A stretch of 64,000 nt of DNA from Variovorax paradoxus_P (lineage in GTDB: Bacteria; Pseudomonadota; Gammaproteobacteria; Burkholderiales; Burkholderiaceae_C): assembly GCF_050627025.1 (NCBI RefSeq), contig NZ_CP192472.1; one strand, given 5' to 3'. Below are positions 8,147-15,648 of this stretch, one piece after another. The notes below the pieces were generated by a model, which was not told the origin of the DNA, searched no databases, and saw only the letters and a list, made by a program, of their open reading frames with translations. Both the position numbers and the translations under genes were made by a program. The stretch's first letter is position 1. The number at the start of each line of letters is the position of its first letter.

Positions 8147-9115
8147 TTACTCGGCTTCGATACCGGCCGCCTTCACGATGCGGCCCCACTTCTGCGACTC
8201 CGCCGTCTGGAACTTGGCAAGCTCTGCCGGCGAGGTGGTGAACACCTCTGTGCCGGTGGGCTCATAGAAAGCCGTCTTGGCCGACGCGCTCTTCGCCGCA
8301 TTCACCAGCAGTTCGTTAAGCCGCTTGACCACGGCGGGCGGCGTCTTTGCAGGCGCGTAGGCTGCAAACCAGTAGCCCATCTCGTAGCCCTTCACGCCGG
8401 CCTCGGAAATGGTGGGCACATCGGGCGCAAGCGGTGAACGCGCTGCGCTGGAAACACCCAGTGCGCGCAGCTTGCCGCCCTTGACCTGCGGCAGGCCCGT
8501 GGCCGCGTCTGTGATCATCATGTGGATCTGTCCACCCAGCAGGTCGGTTACGGCCAGCGTGTTGCTCTTGTAGGGCACGTGCAGCAGCTTGATGTCGGCC
8601 ATTTGCTGCAGCAGCTCGCCGGCCATGCGGCTGGACGAGCTGCCGCTGCCAAAGCTGTACTTGCCGGGCTCCTTCTTGGCGAGCGCCACGAACTCGGCCA
8701 CGCTCTTGGCCGGGAACGAAGGGTTCACCACCATGATCTGCCCGCCCTTGCCCAGCGCAGCGATGGGCGCAAAGTCTTTCACCGGGTCGTATGGCAGCTT
8801 CTTGAAGAGGTGCTCGTTGGCTGCGTGCGTGGTGTTGGTGGTGATCAGCACCGTGTAGCCGTCGGCCGCAGCCTTGGCCACCTGCTGCGAGGCGATGAAG
8901 CCACTGGCGCCGGCCTTGTTGTCGATGACGACGGGCTGTTTCGTTTCGGCCGTGATGCTGTTGCCCAGCGCACGTGCAATCTGGTCGGTGGCCGTGCCGG
9001 CCGCGAAGGGCACCACGAAGGTGATGGGCTTTTCTGGAAAGGCCTGCTGCGCATGGCCAAGCAGCGGCGCCAGGGCCAGTGCGGCGGCCGAAAGAGTCAG
9101 GGAACGTCGTTTCAT
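8147..9115 (-). CDS. Tripartite tricarboxylate transporter receptor (Bug/TctC family)
   Basis: A 322-residue periplasmic binding protein with a Sec signal peptide (MKRRSLTLSAAALALAPLLG, cut after HAQ). Family marks are PITFVVPFAAGTATDQIAR, NKAGASGFIASQQVAKAAAD, LPYDPVKDFAPI and LLHVPYK. The start at 9115 has GGAGAC upstream. It is the last gene of a minus-strand block with an AtuA-like pair and another Bug receptor, with 46 bases to the gene before it. Bug proteins usually bind carboxylates; the ligand is unknown, and no TctA/TctB membrane subunits are in the window. Confidence 0.93.
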   Translation of the reverse strand: MKRRSLTLSAAALALAPLLGHAQQAFPEKPITFVVPFAAGTATDQIARALGNSITAETKQPVVIDNKAGASGFIASQQVAKAAADGYTVLITTNTTHAANEHLFKKLPYDPVKDFAPIAALGKGGQIMVVNPSFPAKSVAEFVALAKKEPGKYSFGSGSSSSRMAGELLQQMADIKLLHVPYKSNTLAVTDLLGGQIHMMITDAATGLPQVKGGKLRALGVSSAARSPLAPDVPTISEAGVKGYEMGYWFAAYAPAKTPPAVVKRLNELLVNAAKSASAKTAFYEPTGTEVFTTSPAELAKFQTAESQKWGRIVKAAGIEAE

Positions 9116-9161
9116 TGTTTTGTCTCCGGATGGATGGGTGAGGAAAAGAATCGGATTGCCG

Positions 9162-9527
9162 CTATTGCCCCGCCAGCAGCGGCACAAGCGGGCGTGGCAC
9201 GCGAATGGGCATGTCCAGCAGCACGAACGAAAGCGCCTTGCCGTGCGCATCGAGGTTCAGCGCATCGTTGACGCCGCCGTCGAGCACCGCATCGAGCACG
9301 AAGTTCATCGCATGCAGCCTGGGCAGCAAGAAGCGCTGCACCCGCGCAGGCGCGCGATGGCGAAACCGGGCGGCCACGCTTTCCGGCGTGAGCTGTTCGG
9401 CCAGCAACGGGTAAAGATCGGGATGCCAGGCGATCACGCTGATGTTGGAGCGGTCGCCCTTGTCGCCCGTGCGGCCGTGGGCTGCGCGATAGAGCGGCAC
9501 TTCGATGGTGTCGGTCGCGGTGCTCAT
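9162..9527 (-). CDS. AtuA-like ferredoxin-fold domain protein (C-terminal partner of AtuA)
   Basis: A 121-residue protein with the pattern of the C-terminal domain of acyclic terpene utilisation protein AtuA: PLYRAAHGRTGDKGDRSNIS near the start and FVLDAVLDGGVNDALNLDAHGKA later. Its ATG overlaps the stop of the upstream AtuA-type gene by four bases, so the two are translationally coupled and probably form a complex. In some organisms the two domains are one chain. The biochemical activity of the family is unsettled. Confidence 0.85.
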   Translation of the reverse strand: MSTATDTIEVPLYRAAHGRTGDKGDRSNISVIAWHPDLYPLLAEQLTPESVAARFRHRAPARVQRFLLPRLHAMNFVLDAVLDGGVNDALNLDAHGKALSFVLLDMPIRVPRPLVPLLAGQ

Positions 9528-10918
9528 GCCAGTGCCTCCGCGCCAAGCAGTTCAAAACGCACCGGCACCGCTTCGCGCGGAAGCAGGCACGACAAGGTGT
9601 TGAGCCGCGGCGTGAGCGCAGTGCGCACGCCGCCCCCGCCGGCGGGCCCGCAGGTGTACAGCGCCATGACTTCGCGCGTAAGCCGCTCTGCCTGCGTGCG
9701 GTCCGCTTGCGCGGCCGCAACGCGCAGCCGCACGTCGCGCAGGCCGGTGTCGGAGGTGTCCGCGAGCATGCGGCCGCCGTCGTCGCCAAGAATGCTCAGT
9801 GCACCGATCAGGTCCACACGCAGCGCGAGGCCGCCGAGCCGCTTGCGCAGCACGTCCGCCGCAAGGCGCGCACGCGCCTCGGCTCGCGGGCCTGCATAGG
9901 AAATTTCGCCCTCTGCAAGCCAGCCACCTTCGTGGCACACATTCACCTTGTAGTGGCTGGGCCGTGCATGGCCACGCACGCCCGAAAGCGCCACGCGATT
10001 CGCGGCGCCTGGCAGCTGGTTGACCTCTGCTTCGGAAATGTCGGCCACCACGTCGGGCGTGAGGTAGGCGCTCGGGTCGTGCACCTCGTACAGCAGTTGC
10101 TCTTTCACCGTAGCCTCGCTCACGAGCCCGCCGGTGCCGTCGGCCTTGCCGATGGTGCAATGGCCGTCGGCATCGATCTCTGCGATAGGAAAGCCCACGT
10201 CTTCGAGGCCCGGCACGTCCTTGTAGCCGGGGTCGGCAAAGTAGCCGCCGCAGACCTGCGCGCCGCATTCGAGCAAGTGGCCGGCCATGGTGGCGCGGCC
10301 CAGGCGGTGCCAGTCGTCGGCACGCCAGCCAAAGTGCGACATCGCCGGACCTACCGCAAGAGACGGGTCGGCCACACGGCCGCACACAACAATCTGCGCA
10401 CCCGCGTCGAGCGCTGCGGCAATGGGCTCGGCCCCAATGTAGGCGTTGGCGCTCACGATGCGAAGGCCCTCCATCTGGGCGCCGAGTGCCTCGTGCAGCA
10501 ACGGGCGATGCGCAGTGCCGGAGAGGTCGTCGCCCTCCACCACCGCGATGCGCGGTGCGGCGGATCCCAACTCGCGCGCCATGCGCGCAATATGGCGTGC
10601 CGCGGCTCGCGGGTTGGCCGCGCCAAAGTTGCTCACGATGCGAATGCCGTGCGCCAGGCATCGCGCCAGCACGGGCCGCAGCATGGCGTCGAGCAAGGGC
10701 TCGTAGCCCGCATCGGGGTTGCCCTGGCGGCGCAGTTGGGCCAGCGCGAGCGTGCGCTCGGCCAGCGTTTCGAAGATCAGGAAAGCGCGCTGCCCCGGGG
10801 GGCCGCCTTGCAGCCGGGCGATCAGCGTATCGACCACCGGGCCGGCCGCATCGGTGCGATCGCCGGAAAAGCCGGCCGCGCAGCCGATCAACAGTGGGGG
10901 CGATGCAGTGGCGTTCAT
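9524..10918 (-). CDS. AtuA/DUF1446 family protein (N-terminal domain)
   Basis: A 464-residue protein of the acyclic terpene utilisation AtuA (DUF1446) family. Visible marks are LLIGCAAGFSGDRTDAAGPV at the N-terminus, a Rossmann-like segment RIAVVEGDDLSG, AQIVVCGRVADPSLAVGP, and GYKDVPGLEDVGFPIAEIDA. The start at 10918 is preferred over a longer frame to 10948 because the family homology begins there. It overlaps the small AtuA-like gene by four bases and lies between two Bug receptor genes. In Pseudomonas AtuA belongs to citronellol and geraniol catabolism; here no other terpene genes are seen, so the substrate is probably a different carboxylate or CoA ester (inference). Confidence 0.85.
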   Translation of the reverse strand: MNATASPPLLIGCAAGFSGDRTDAAGPVVDTLIARLQGGPPGQRAFLIFETLAERTLALAQLRRQGNPDAGYEPLLDAMLRPVLARCLAHGIRIVSNFGAANPRAAARHIARMARELGSAAPRIAVVEGDDLSGTAHRPLLHEALGAQMEGLRIVSANAYIGAEPIAAALDAGAQIVVCGRVADPSLAVGPAMSHFGWRADDWHRLGRATMAGHLLECGAQVCGGYFADPGYKDVPGLEDVGFPIAEIDADGHCTIGKADGTGGLVSEATVKEQLLYEVHDPSAYLTPDVVADISEAEVNQLPGAANRVALSGVRGHARPSHYKVNVCHEGGWLAEGEISYAGPRAEARARLAADVLRKRLGGLALRVDLIGALSILGDDGGRMLADTSDTGLRDVRLRVAAAQADRTQAERLTREVMALYTCGPAGGGGVRTALTPRLNTLSCLLPREAVPVRFELLGAEALA

Positions 10919-10967
10919 CGAGGCGGACTGTAGGCAGCCCACCGCCATCCGTAAAATCGAAAATTCA

Positions 10968-10979
10968 GATCAATTGATC
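10968..10979. promoter_or_regulatory. 12-base palindrome GATCAATTGATC before the AtuA gene
   Basis: A perfect palindrome in a short AT-rich gap (10919-10990) between the first Bug gene and the AtuA-type gene, followed by a half-similar GGATCATTG at 10988-10996. It could be an operator for an internal promoter of the atuA-like part of the block. There is no adjacent regulator gene to pair it with. Confidence 0.3.
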
Positions 10980-10990
10980 CAAATTCCGGA

Positions 10991-11962
10991 TCATTGCTCC
11001 AGGCGGATGCCCACCTTGCCGATGATGGCGCCCCACTTGCGGCCCTCGCTGTCGATAAACGACCTGAACTCTTCCGTCGAGCCGCCGCCCGCCACAAGCC
11101 CCTGGCTCGACAACAGCTCGCGCACGGCCGGCTCTTGCAGCACGGCGTTCACGTCGGCGTTGATTCGGCGGACCACCTCCGGCGGTGTGCCGGTGGCCGT
11201 GAACAGGCCGTTCCAGGCCAGCGCCTCGAAGCCCGGATAGCCGGACTCGGCGACCGTGGGCAGGTCTTTCATGAGCTCGGAGCGCTTTGCGCTGGTAACT
11301 GCGAGCAGCTTGATGCGCTTGCCTTGTATGAGCGGCAGCAGCGCAGGCGCGACGGTAAAAAGCGCCTGCGTGTCGCCAGCGGCCACCGAAAGCCCCGCTG
11401 GCGGCGAGCCCGCGTAAGGCACATGCACCGCCTGGATACCCGCGGCGCTCCGAAACAGCTCCATCGTGAGATGAGACGAACTGCCCGCCCCTACCGACGC
11501 ATAGCTGAACCCGTTGCCCTGCTTCCTTGCCCACGCCACGAACTCCGGCAACGTGTTCACGGGATTGCCGGCCTGCACCGCCAGCACGTTGGGCTGCGAG
11601 GTCGTGAGAACGACCGGCACCAGATCGCGCGCGGGCGCATACGGCATGCGGCTGTACATGTAAGGGCCGAACGCAATCGGTCCATTGAAGCCGATGCCCA
11701 GCGTGTAGCCGTCGTGCGGCGCCTTGGCCACCGCGTCCATTCCGATCAGGCCGCCCGCGCCGGGCTTGGTCTCGATGACGACGGGCTGCTTCCATATCGT
11801 TCGCAGCCGGTCTGCAAGCGTGCGGGCGATGAGGTCGAGCGAGCTCCCGGGCGGCGCGGGAACGATCACGCGAACGGGCCTGGCGGGCCACTCCTGCGCC
11901 TGGGCGCCGAGGCTCATTGCGCATGCGAGAAGAAAAACGGCGAGCTTGCTCTTGTGGTTCAT
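10991..11962 (-). CDS. Tripartite tricarboxylate transporter receptor (Bug/TctC family)
   Basis: A 323-residue periplasmic binding protein with a signal peptide (LAVFLLACAMSLGAQAQ). Family marks are PVRVIVPAPPGSSLDLIART, KPGAGGLIGMDAVAKAPHDG and VHVPYAGSPPAG. It is the first gene of the minus-strand block; the AtuA-type gene follows after 72 bases. Its sequence differs clearly from the Bug protein at the far end of the same block, so the two are not a recent duplication and may bind different ligands or serve in sensing. The Shine-Dalgarno sequence is weak (CGAAAG). Confidence 0.92.
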   Translation of the reverse strand: MNHKSKLAVFLLACAMSLGAQAQEWPARPVRVIVPAPPGSSLDLIARTLADRLRTIWKQPVVIETKPGAGGLIGMDAVAKAPHDGYTLGIGFNGPIAFGPYMYSRMPYAPARDLVPVVLTTSQPNVLAVQAGNPVNTLPEFVAWARKQGNGFSYASVGAGSSSHLTMELFRSAAGIQAVHVPYAGSPPAGLSVAAGDTQALFTVAPALLPLIQGKRIKLLAVTSAKRSELMKDLPTVAESGYPGFEALAWNGLFTATGTPPEVVRRINADVNAVLQEPAVRELLSSQGLVAGGGSTEEFRSFIDSEGRKWGAIIGKVGIRLEQ

Positions 11963-12122
11963 CTTTCGATTTTCGTTGCATGCGCCTGTAGCCTGGCTCG
12001 ACCTTTGCCCCGCCTTTGCCCTGCGGAGCGCCGCACAGGCATGATGCGGTCTACCAGATCGGCCCGGAAAGCCTGAGGGCCTTCCTCACGATCCGACCAC
12101 TGGCCCCGAGGGAGCAATACCA

Positions 12123-12974
12123 ATGAAAGCACCGCCACGACTGCAGTCGCTGGTCGACGAAGGCCTGATCGACACGGTGGTACGCCAGCTGATGAGCGGC
12201 AAGGAAGCCATGGTGTACGTGGTGCGCTGCGGCGACGAGACACGCTGCGCCAAGGTCTACAAGGAAGCCGACAAGCGCAGCTTTCGCCAGGCCGTCGACT
12301 ACACCGAGAACCGCCGCGTGCGCAATTCGCGCGAGACGCGCGCCATGGCCAAGGGCACCCGCTTCGGCCGCCAGGTGACCGAGGCCATCTGGCAAAGCGC
12401 CGAGGTCGATGCGCTCTACCGCCTTGCTGCGGCAGGCGTGCGCGTGCCGGTGCCCTACAACTTTCTTGAAGGCGTGCTGCTGATGGAGCTGGTGACCGAC
12501 GCCAACGGCGATGCGGCGCCGCGCCTGAACGACGTGGCCTTCACACCCGAAGAGGCAGTGCGGCACCACGGCAGCCTGCTGAAAGAGGTGGTGCGCATGC
12601 TGTGCGCGGGCGTCGTGCACGGCGACTTGTCGGAGTTCAATGTGCTGCTGTCGGCCGACGGCCCGGTGGTCATCGACCTGCCGCAGGCGGTGGACGCGGC
12701 GGGCAACAACCACGCCAGGCGAATGCTGCTGCGCGACGTGGAGAACCTGCGCAACTTCTTCGGCCAGTTTGCGCCGGAGCTACTGGCGACGCGCTACGGC
12801 GACGAAATCTGGCACCTTTACGAGCGCGGCCTGCTGCGTGTTGAAACGGTGCTGAGCGGCACCCACGTGCGCGATACCGGCCCTGTCGACCTGGGCAATG
12901 TGCTGCGCGAGGTGGACGATGCGCGCGAGGAAGAAGCGGCGCGGCGCGTGCGCATGCAGCTGCCGCGGCTTTAG
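12123..12974 (+). CDS. RIO1-family serine/threonine protein kinase
   Basis: A 283-residue atypical kinase. GKEAMVYVVRCGDETRCAKVYK forms the glycine-poor loop and catalytic lysine, VVHGDLSEFNVLL (about residue 167) is the RIO catalytic loop with the catalytic Asp and the metal-binding Asn, and VVIDLPQAVD is the RIO form of the metal-binding DFG loop. Bacterial RIO kinases are widespread in proteobacteria and their targets are mostly unknown. It is monocistronic: the upstream gene is divergent and the downstream DUF1090 gene is convergent, 31 bases away. Confidence 0.9.
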   Translation: MKAPPRLQSLVDEGLIDTVVRQLMSGKEAMVYVVRCGDETRCAKVYKEADKRSFRQAVDYTENRRVRNSRETRAMAKGTRFGRQVTEAIWQSAEVDALYRLAAAGVRVPVPYNFLEGVLLMELVTDANGDAAPRLNDVAFTPEEAVRHHGSLLKEVVRMLCAGVVHGDLSEFNVLLSADGPVVIDLPQAVDAAGNNHARRMLLRDVENLRNFFGQFAPELLATRYGDEIWHLYERGLLRVETVLSGTHVRDTGPVDLGNVLREVDDAREEEAARRVRMQLPRL

Positions 12975-13005
12975 TCTTCAGCCTGGTGCGAGACGAAGCA
13001 GCCCT

Positions 13006-13341
13006 TCACGGGCGCTCGTTTCGCAGGTCGCGCAACTGCTCTTCGGCGCGCTCCAGCTCCGAGCGGAGCGTTCGGATTTCGTGCTCGAGCTTGTCGATGC
13101 GGGCCGCGCGGCTCTGCTGAGGCTCCGCCCCGTGGCAGCGCGTTTGCAGCGCCGCCAGGGTTTCGGCAAGCTGGCGCCGGCGCAGCATCTGGCCCCGTGA
13201 GCGGGCCAGGTCCATCTCGCGCTCCAGTGCGGCTTCTTCCGCCTCGCAAGACGCGCCCTCCACCGGCTTCGCGTGTTCGGCCGGTTGGGCGAGGGCGTGG
13301 GATGCCCAGGCGACCGCAATGGCCAGGAGCCAGCGCCTCAC
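13006..13341 (-). CDS. DUF1090-like periplasmic protein
   Basis: A 111-residue protein with a signal peptide (MRRWLLAIAVAWASHALAQ) and a highly charged coiled-coil body (ARIDKLEHEIRTLRSELERA and on to ERAEEQLRDLRNE). Two cysteines (in ASCEAEEAAL and TRCHGAEP) could form a disulfide. The layout matches DUF1090/YqjC-type small periplasmic proteins, whose function is not known. A 12-base palindrome TTGGCTAGCCAA lies at 13369-13380 in its upstream region. Confidence 0.75.
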   Translation of the reverse strand: MRRWLLAIAVAWASHALAQPAEHAKPVEGASCEAEEAALEREMDLARSRGQMLRRRQLAETLAALQTRCHGAEPQQSRAARIDKLEHEIRTLRSELERAEEQLRDLRNERP

Positions 13342-13464
13342 GCGCGGCTCCCTTCACGTTCTCGGGGGTTGGCTAGCCAATCGACATTCATTGCAGCTCC
13401 GGTTGCATGTGCGGTGCAGGCGCCCGCGTCCGGGCGCATTCTGTCTCAGTTGGAAGAAAAGGCC

Positions 13465-14823
13465 TCAGGCCAGTTCCTCTACCCGCAACACCGTTACCGC
13501 GCCCGCCACAGCCGGATGCCCCTGGAGCACGTTCACGGCCTGGTCTACCACCGCCTGGCGCACCGGCTGCGTCAGCACCAGCACGTGTGGGCCGGCGCCT
13601 GGCTGCTGCGCACCGAGCGATAGTTGCCGCACAGGCAACTGGTGGCCCGCAGCCCAGCTCGCCACCGCCTCGATGGCGCTCGCGGCATGCACGGGCACTC
13701 GCAGGTAGTACGACGAACACACATCGGCTCGGGCAACCACCGGCAGCGTCGTCATTGCATGGGCATGAAAACCAAGGTGCGGCACGCGCTGCGCGGCGCT
13801 GGTGCCGGGCAGCCGGGCCACATCGACCAGATCGGCAATCACGGCTGATGCGGTCTGCTCGGATCCCGCCCCCGCACCGTAGTACATCGTCACGCCGGCG
13901 GCATCGCCCTTGACCATGATGCCGTTCATCGACCCGTTCACATGCGCCATGAGGTGCGAATCCGGCACCAGCGCAGGCTGGACGCGCAGCTCGACGCCCT
14001 CTTTCCGCCGCCGCGCCACGCCCAGCAGCTTGATGCGGTAGCCCAGCTGCTCGGCGCAGGCCACGTCCACCCGCTGCAGGGCGGTGATGCCTTCCACCTG
14101 CACGTCGTCGAAGCGCACCTGGGTGCCGAATGCGTTGGAGGCCAGCAACGTGAGCTTGTGCGCGGCGTCGATGCCCTCGACGTCGAAGGCCGGGTCGGCC
14201 TCGGCGTAGCCCAGCGCCTGGGCCTGTGCGAGCGCGGCGGCAAAATCCAGGCCCTCGTCGCGCATCTTGCTCAGGATGAAGTTGGTGGTGCCGTTGATGA
14301 TGCCGGCCACCCACTCGATGCGGTTGGCCGTGAGCCCTTCGCGCAGTGCCTTGACGATGGGAATGCTCACCGCCACGGCGCCTTCATAGGCCACGGCCAC
14401 GCCATGCTGCCGGGCGGCCGCAAAAATTTCGGCGCCGTGCACGGCCAGCAGGGCCTTGTTGGCAGTGACCACATGCTTGCCGTGCGCAATGGCGGCCAGC
14501 ACCCAGTCGCGTGCGGGGCCGGTGCCGCCCGCCACTTCGACCACCACATCCACATCAGGATGGGTGGCAACGCGCATCGGGTCGTCCGTGAGCGCGATGC
14601 CCGTGCCCACGACACCGGCGGCCCGCGCCAGGTTGCGCGCAGCGACCATCACCACCTCAATCGGCCGTCCGGCGCGGCCTGCAATTTCAGCCTGGTTGCG
14701 TGCCAGCACGCGGAAGGTGCCAGAGCCGACGGTGCCAATGCCGATCATGCCGACGCGCAGGGCGTGGATGGCCGCGCTGCGGCTGGGCAAGGGTTCGAGT
14801 GACTGGACTGGATCGCGGTACAT
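13465..14823 (-). CDS. hom: Homoserine dehydrogenase
   Basis: A 452-residue enzyme that reduces aspartate-4-semialdehyde to homoserine with NAD(P)H, the branch point to threonine, isoleucine and methionine. It has the Rossmann motif VGMIGIGTVGSGTFRVL, the catalytic-domain signatures VVTANKALLAVHG, EGAVAVSIPIVKALREGL and INGTTNFILSKM, and a C-terminal ACT-like domain (about residues 370-452) for amino-acid feedback. The ATG at 14823 has GGAG upstream. Unlike the usual hom-thrC arrangement, no threonine synthase follows; the next minus-strand gene is a DUF1090 protein. It is preceded by a threonine-type attenuator. Confidence 0.95.
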   Translation of the reverse strand: MYRDPVQSLEPLPSRSAAIHALRVGMIGIGTVGSGTFRVLARNQAEIAGRAGRPIEVVMVAARNLARAAGVVGTGIALTDDPMRVATHPDVDVVVEVAGGTGPARDWVLAAIAHGKHVVTANKALLAVHGAEIFAAARQHGVAVAYEGAVAVSIPIVKALREGLTANRIEWVAGIINGTTNFILSKMRDEGLDFAAALAQAQALGYAEADPAFDVEGIDAAHKLTLLASNAFGTQVRFDDVQVEGITALQRVDVACAEQLGYRIKLLGVARRRKEGVELRVQPALVPDSHLMAHVNGSMNGIMVKGDAAGVTMYYGAGAGSEQTASAVIADLVDVARLPGTSAAQRVPHLGFHAHAMTTLPVVARADVCSSYYLRVPVHAASAIEAVASWAAGHQLPVRQLSLGAQQPGAGPHVLVLTQPVRQAVVDQAVNVLQGHPAVAGAVTVLRVEELA

Positions 14824-14838
14824 GGAAATCTCCGGATG

Positions 14839-14872
14839 AAAAAACAAAAACCCAGCTGCCAGAGCTGGGTTT
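14839..14872 (-). terminator. Intrinsic terminator of the hom attenuator
   Basis: On the minus strand a perfect 10-bp stem (AAACCCAGCT / AGCTGGGTTT, arms at 14863-14872 and 14848-14857, loop CTGGC) is followed by a T-rich run (TTTTTGTTTTTT). It ends 16 bases before the hom start codon, inside the mRNA leader, so it cannot end an upstream gene: the upstream gene is divergent. That is the position of an attenuator terminator. Confidence 0.9.
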
Positions 14873-14900
14873 CAATCATTCGGGGAGAAGAGCGATACAC

Positions 14901-14943
14901 CAGGTGGCTGCCGAAACGGCCACCTGCGCGTGCTCAGGTGGCC
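14901..14943 (-). promoter_or_regulatory. Alternative pairing segments of the hom leader
   Basis: On the transcript, segment A (GGCCACCTG, 14943-14935) contains the last Thr codon and stop of the leader peptide. Segment B (CAGGTGGCC, 14926-14918) pairs perfectly with A over nine bases, or with segment C (GCCACCTG, 14908-14901) over eight. The two pairings exclude each other, as in amino-acid attenuators. How C competes with the downstream terminator is not obvious by eye. Confidence 0.7.
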
Positions 14944-14966
14944 GCGGTGGTAATGGTGGTAATCAT
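14934..14966 (-). CDS. thrL: Threonine/isoleucine leader peptide (thrL-like)
   Basis: A short frame encodes MITTITTAAT and then stops; five of ten residues are Thr and two are Ile, closely like the TTITTT core of the E. coli thr leader. Its stop codon lies inside the first pairing segment, so ribosome stalling at Thr or Ile codons would free segment B. In-frame ATGs upstream at 15023, 15014 and 15011 could give a longer peptide (up to 29 residues). No clear Shine-Dalgarno sequence was found for any of them, so the true start is open. Confidence 0.75.
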   Translation of the reverse strand: MITTITTAAT

Positions 14967-15225
14967 TCGTGCAACCAATGCCCCATTCGCCCGCGCAAAC
15001 GCAGGCGGCATCATGCGGGCCATGGAGGCGACGCAATCGGCAGTGGGGAAGAAGCGGCAAGACATGAGGCAGCCAGTGTACAGGAGCTTGCGCGGGCATT
15101 GCGCCTGGTTTGCCGTGCCAACCTGCGGAAATATAGGGAGCAGGCCTACAGAACCCGGCCAGCCGGAGGCCTAGCGTGGTGGACAAGCAAAGAACTGCAG
15201 AACTGCATCACCAGGAGGCAGCACC

Positions 15226-15630
15226 ATGAAGAATTTCGTCCTAGAACCCAATATGCGAGCGACCATCGGTGGCGCTTTTTATCCGACCGGCTACTCGATC
15301 GTGATGTTTCCGAGCGCGGAAGATGCAAACCGCATCGGCCATGAACTGCTTCAAAAGGGTGTGAGCGGCGACGAGATCTATCTGATTCCCCCTGAGACGG
15401 TGCTGAACGAGATCACGCCCACAGTGAAGGAGTCGGACGACCCGCTGCCTTCGGCCGGCACCGACGCCGCCACCGTTCGTGCCTATACCAAGCTGGCGCG
15501 CGAAGGCCACACGGCCCTGCTGGTCAAGACCAAGAACGAAGAAGCGGCGAACCGGGTGATGGACGCAGTGCGCGCAGTGCCCTATTCGATCGCGCAACGC
15601 TATCGCACGCTGGTCATCGAAGACCTCTAA
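15226..15630 (+). CDS. Conserved hypothetical protein, small alpha/beta domain
   Basis: A 134-residue soluble protein with a strong AGGAGGC ribosome site eight bases before the ATG. TGYSIVMFPSAEDANRIGHE and LLQKGVSGDEIYLIPPETVL suggest a beta-alpha-beta unit resembling general stress protein 17M-like domains, and a second such unit follows (HTALLVKTKNEEAANRVMDA). I do not recognise it firmly. It is divergent from hom and convergent with the antiporter gene, so it is probably transcribed alone. Confidence 0.7.
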   Translation: MKNFVLEPNMRATIGGAFYPTGYSIVMFPSAEDANRIGHELLQKGVSGDEIYLIPPETVLNEITPTVKESDDPLPSAGTDAATVRAYTKLAREGHTALLVKTKNEEAANRVMDAVRAVPYSIAQRYRTLVIEDL

Positions 15631-15648
15631 GGCGCCTGCACCGAGGGG

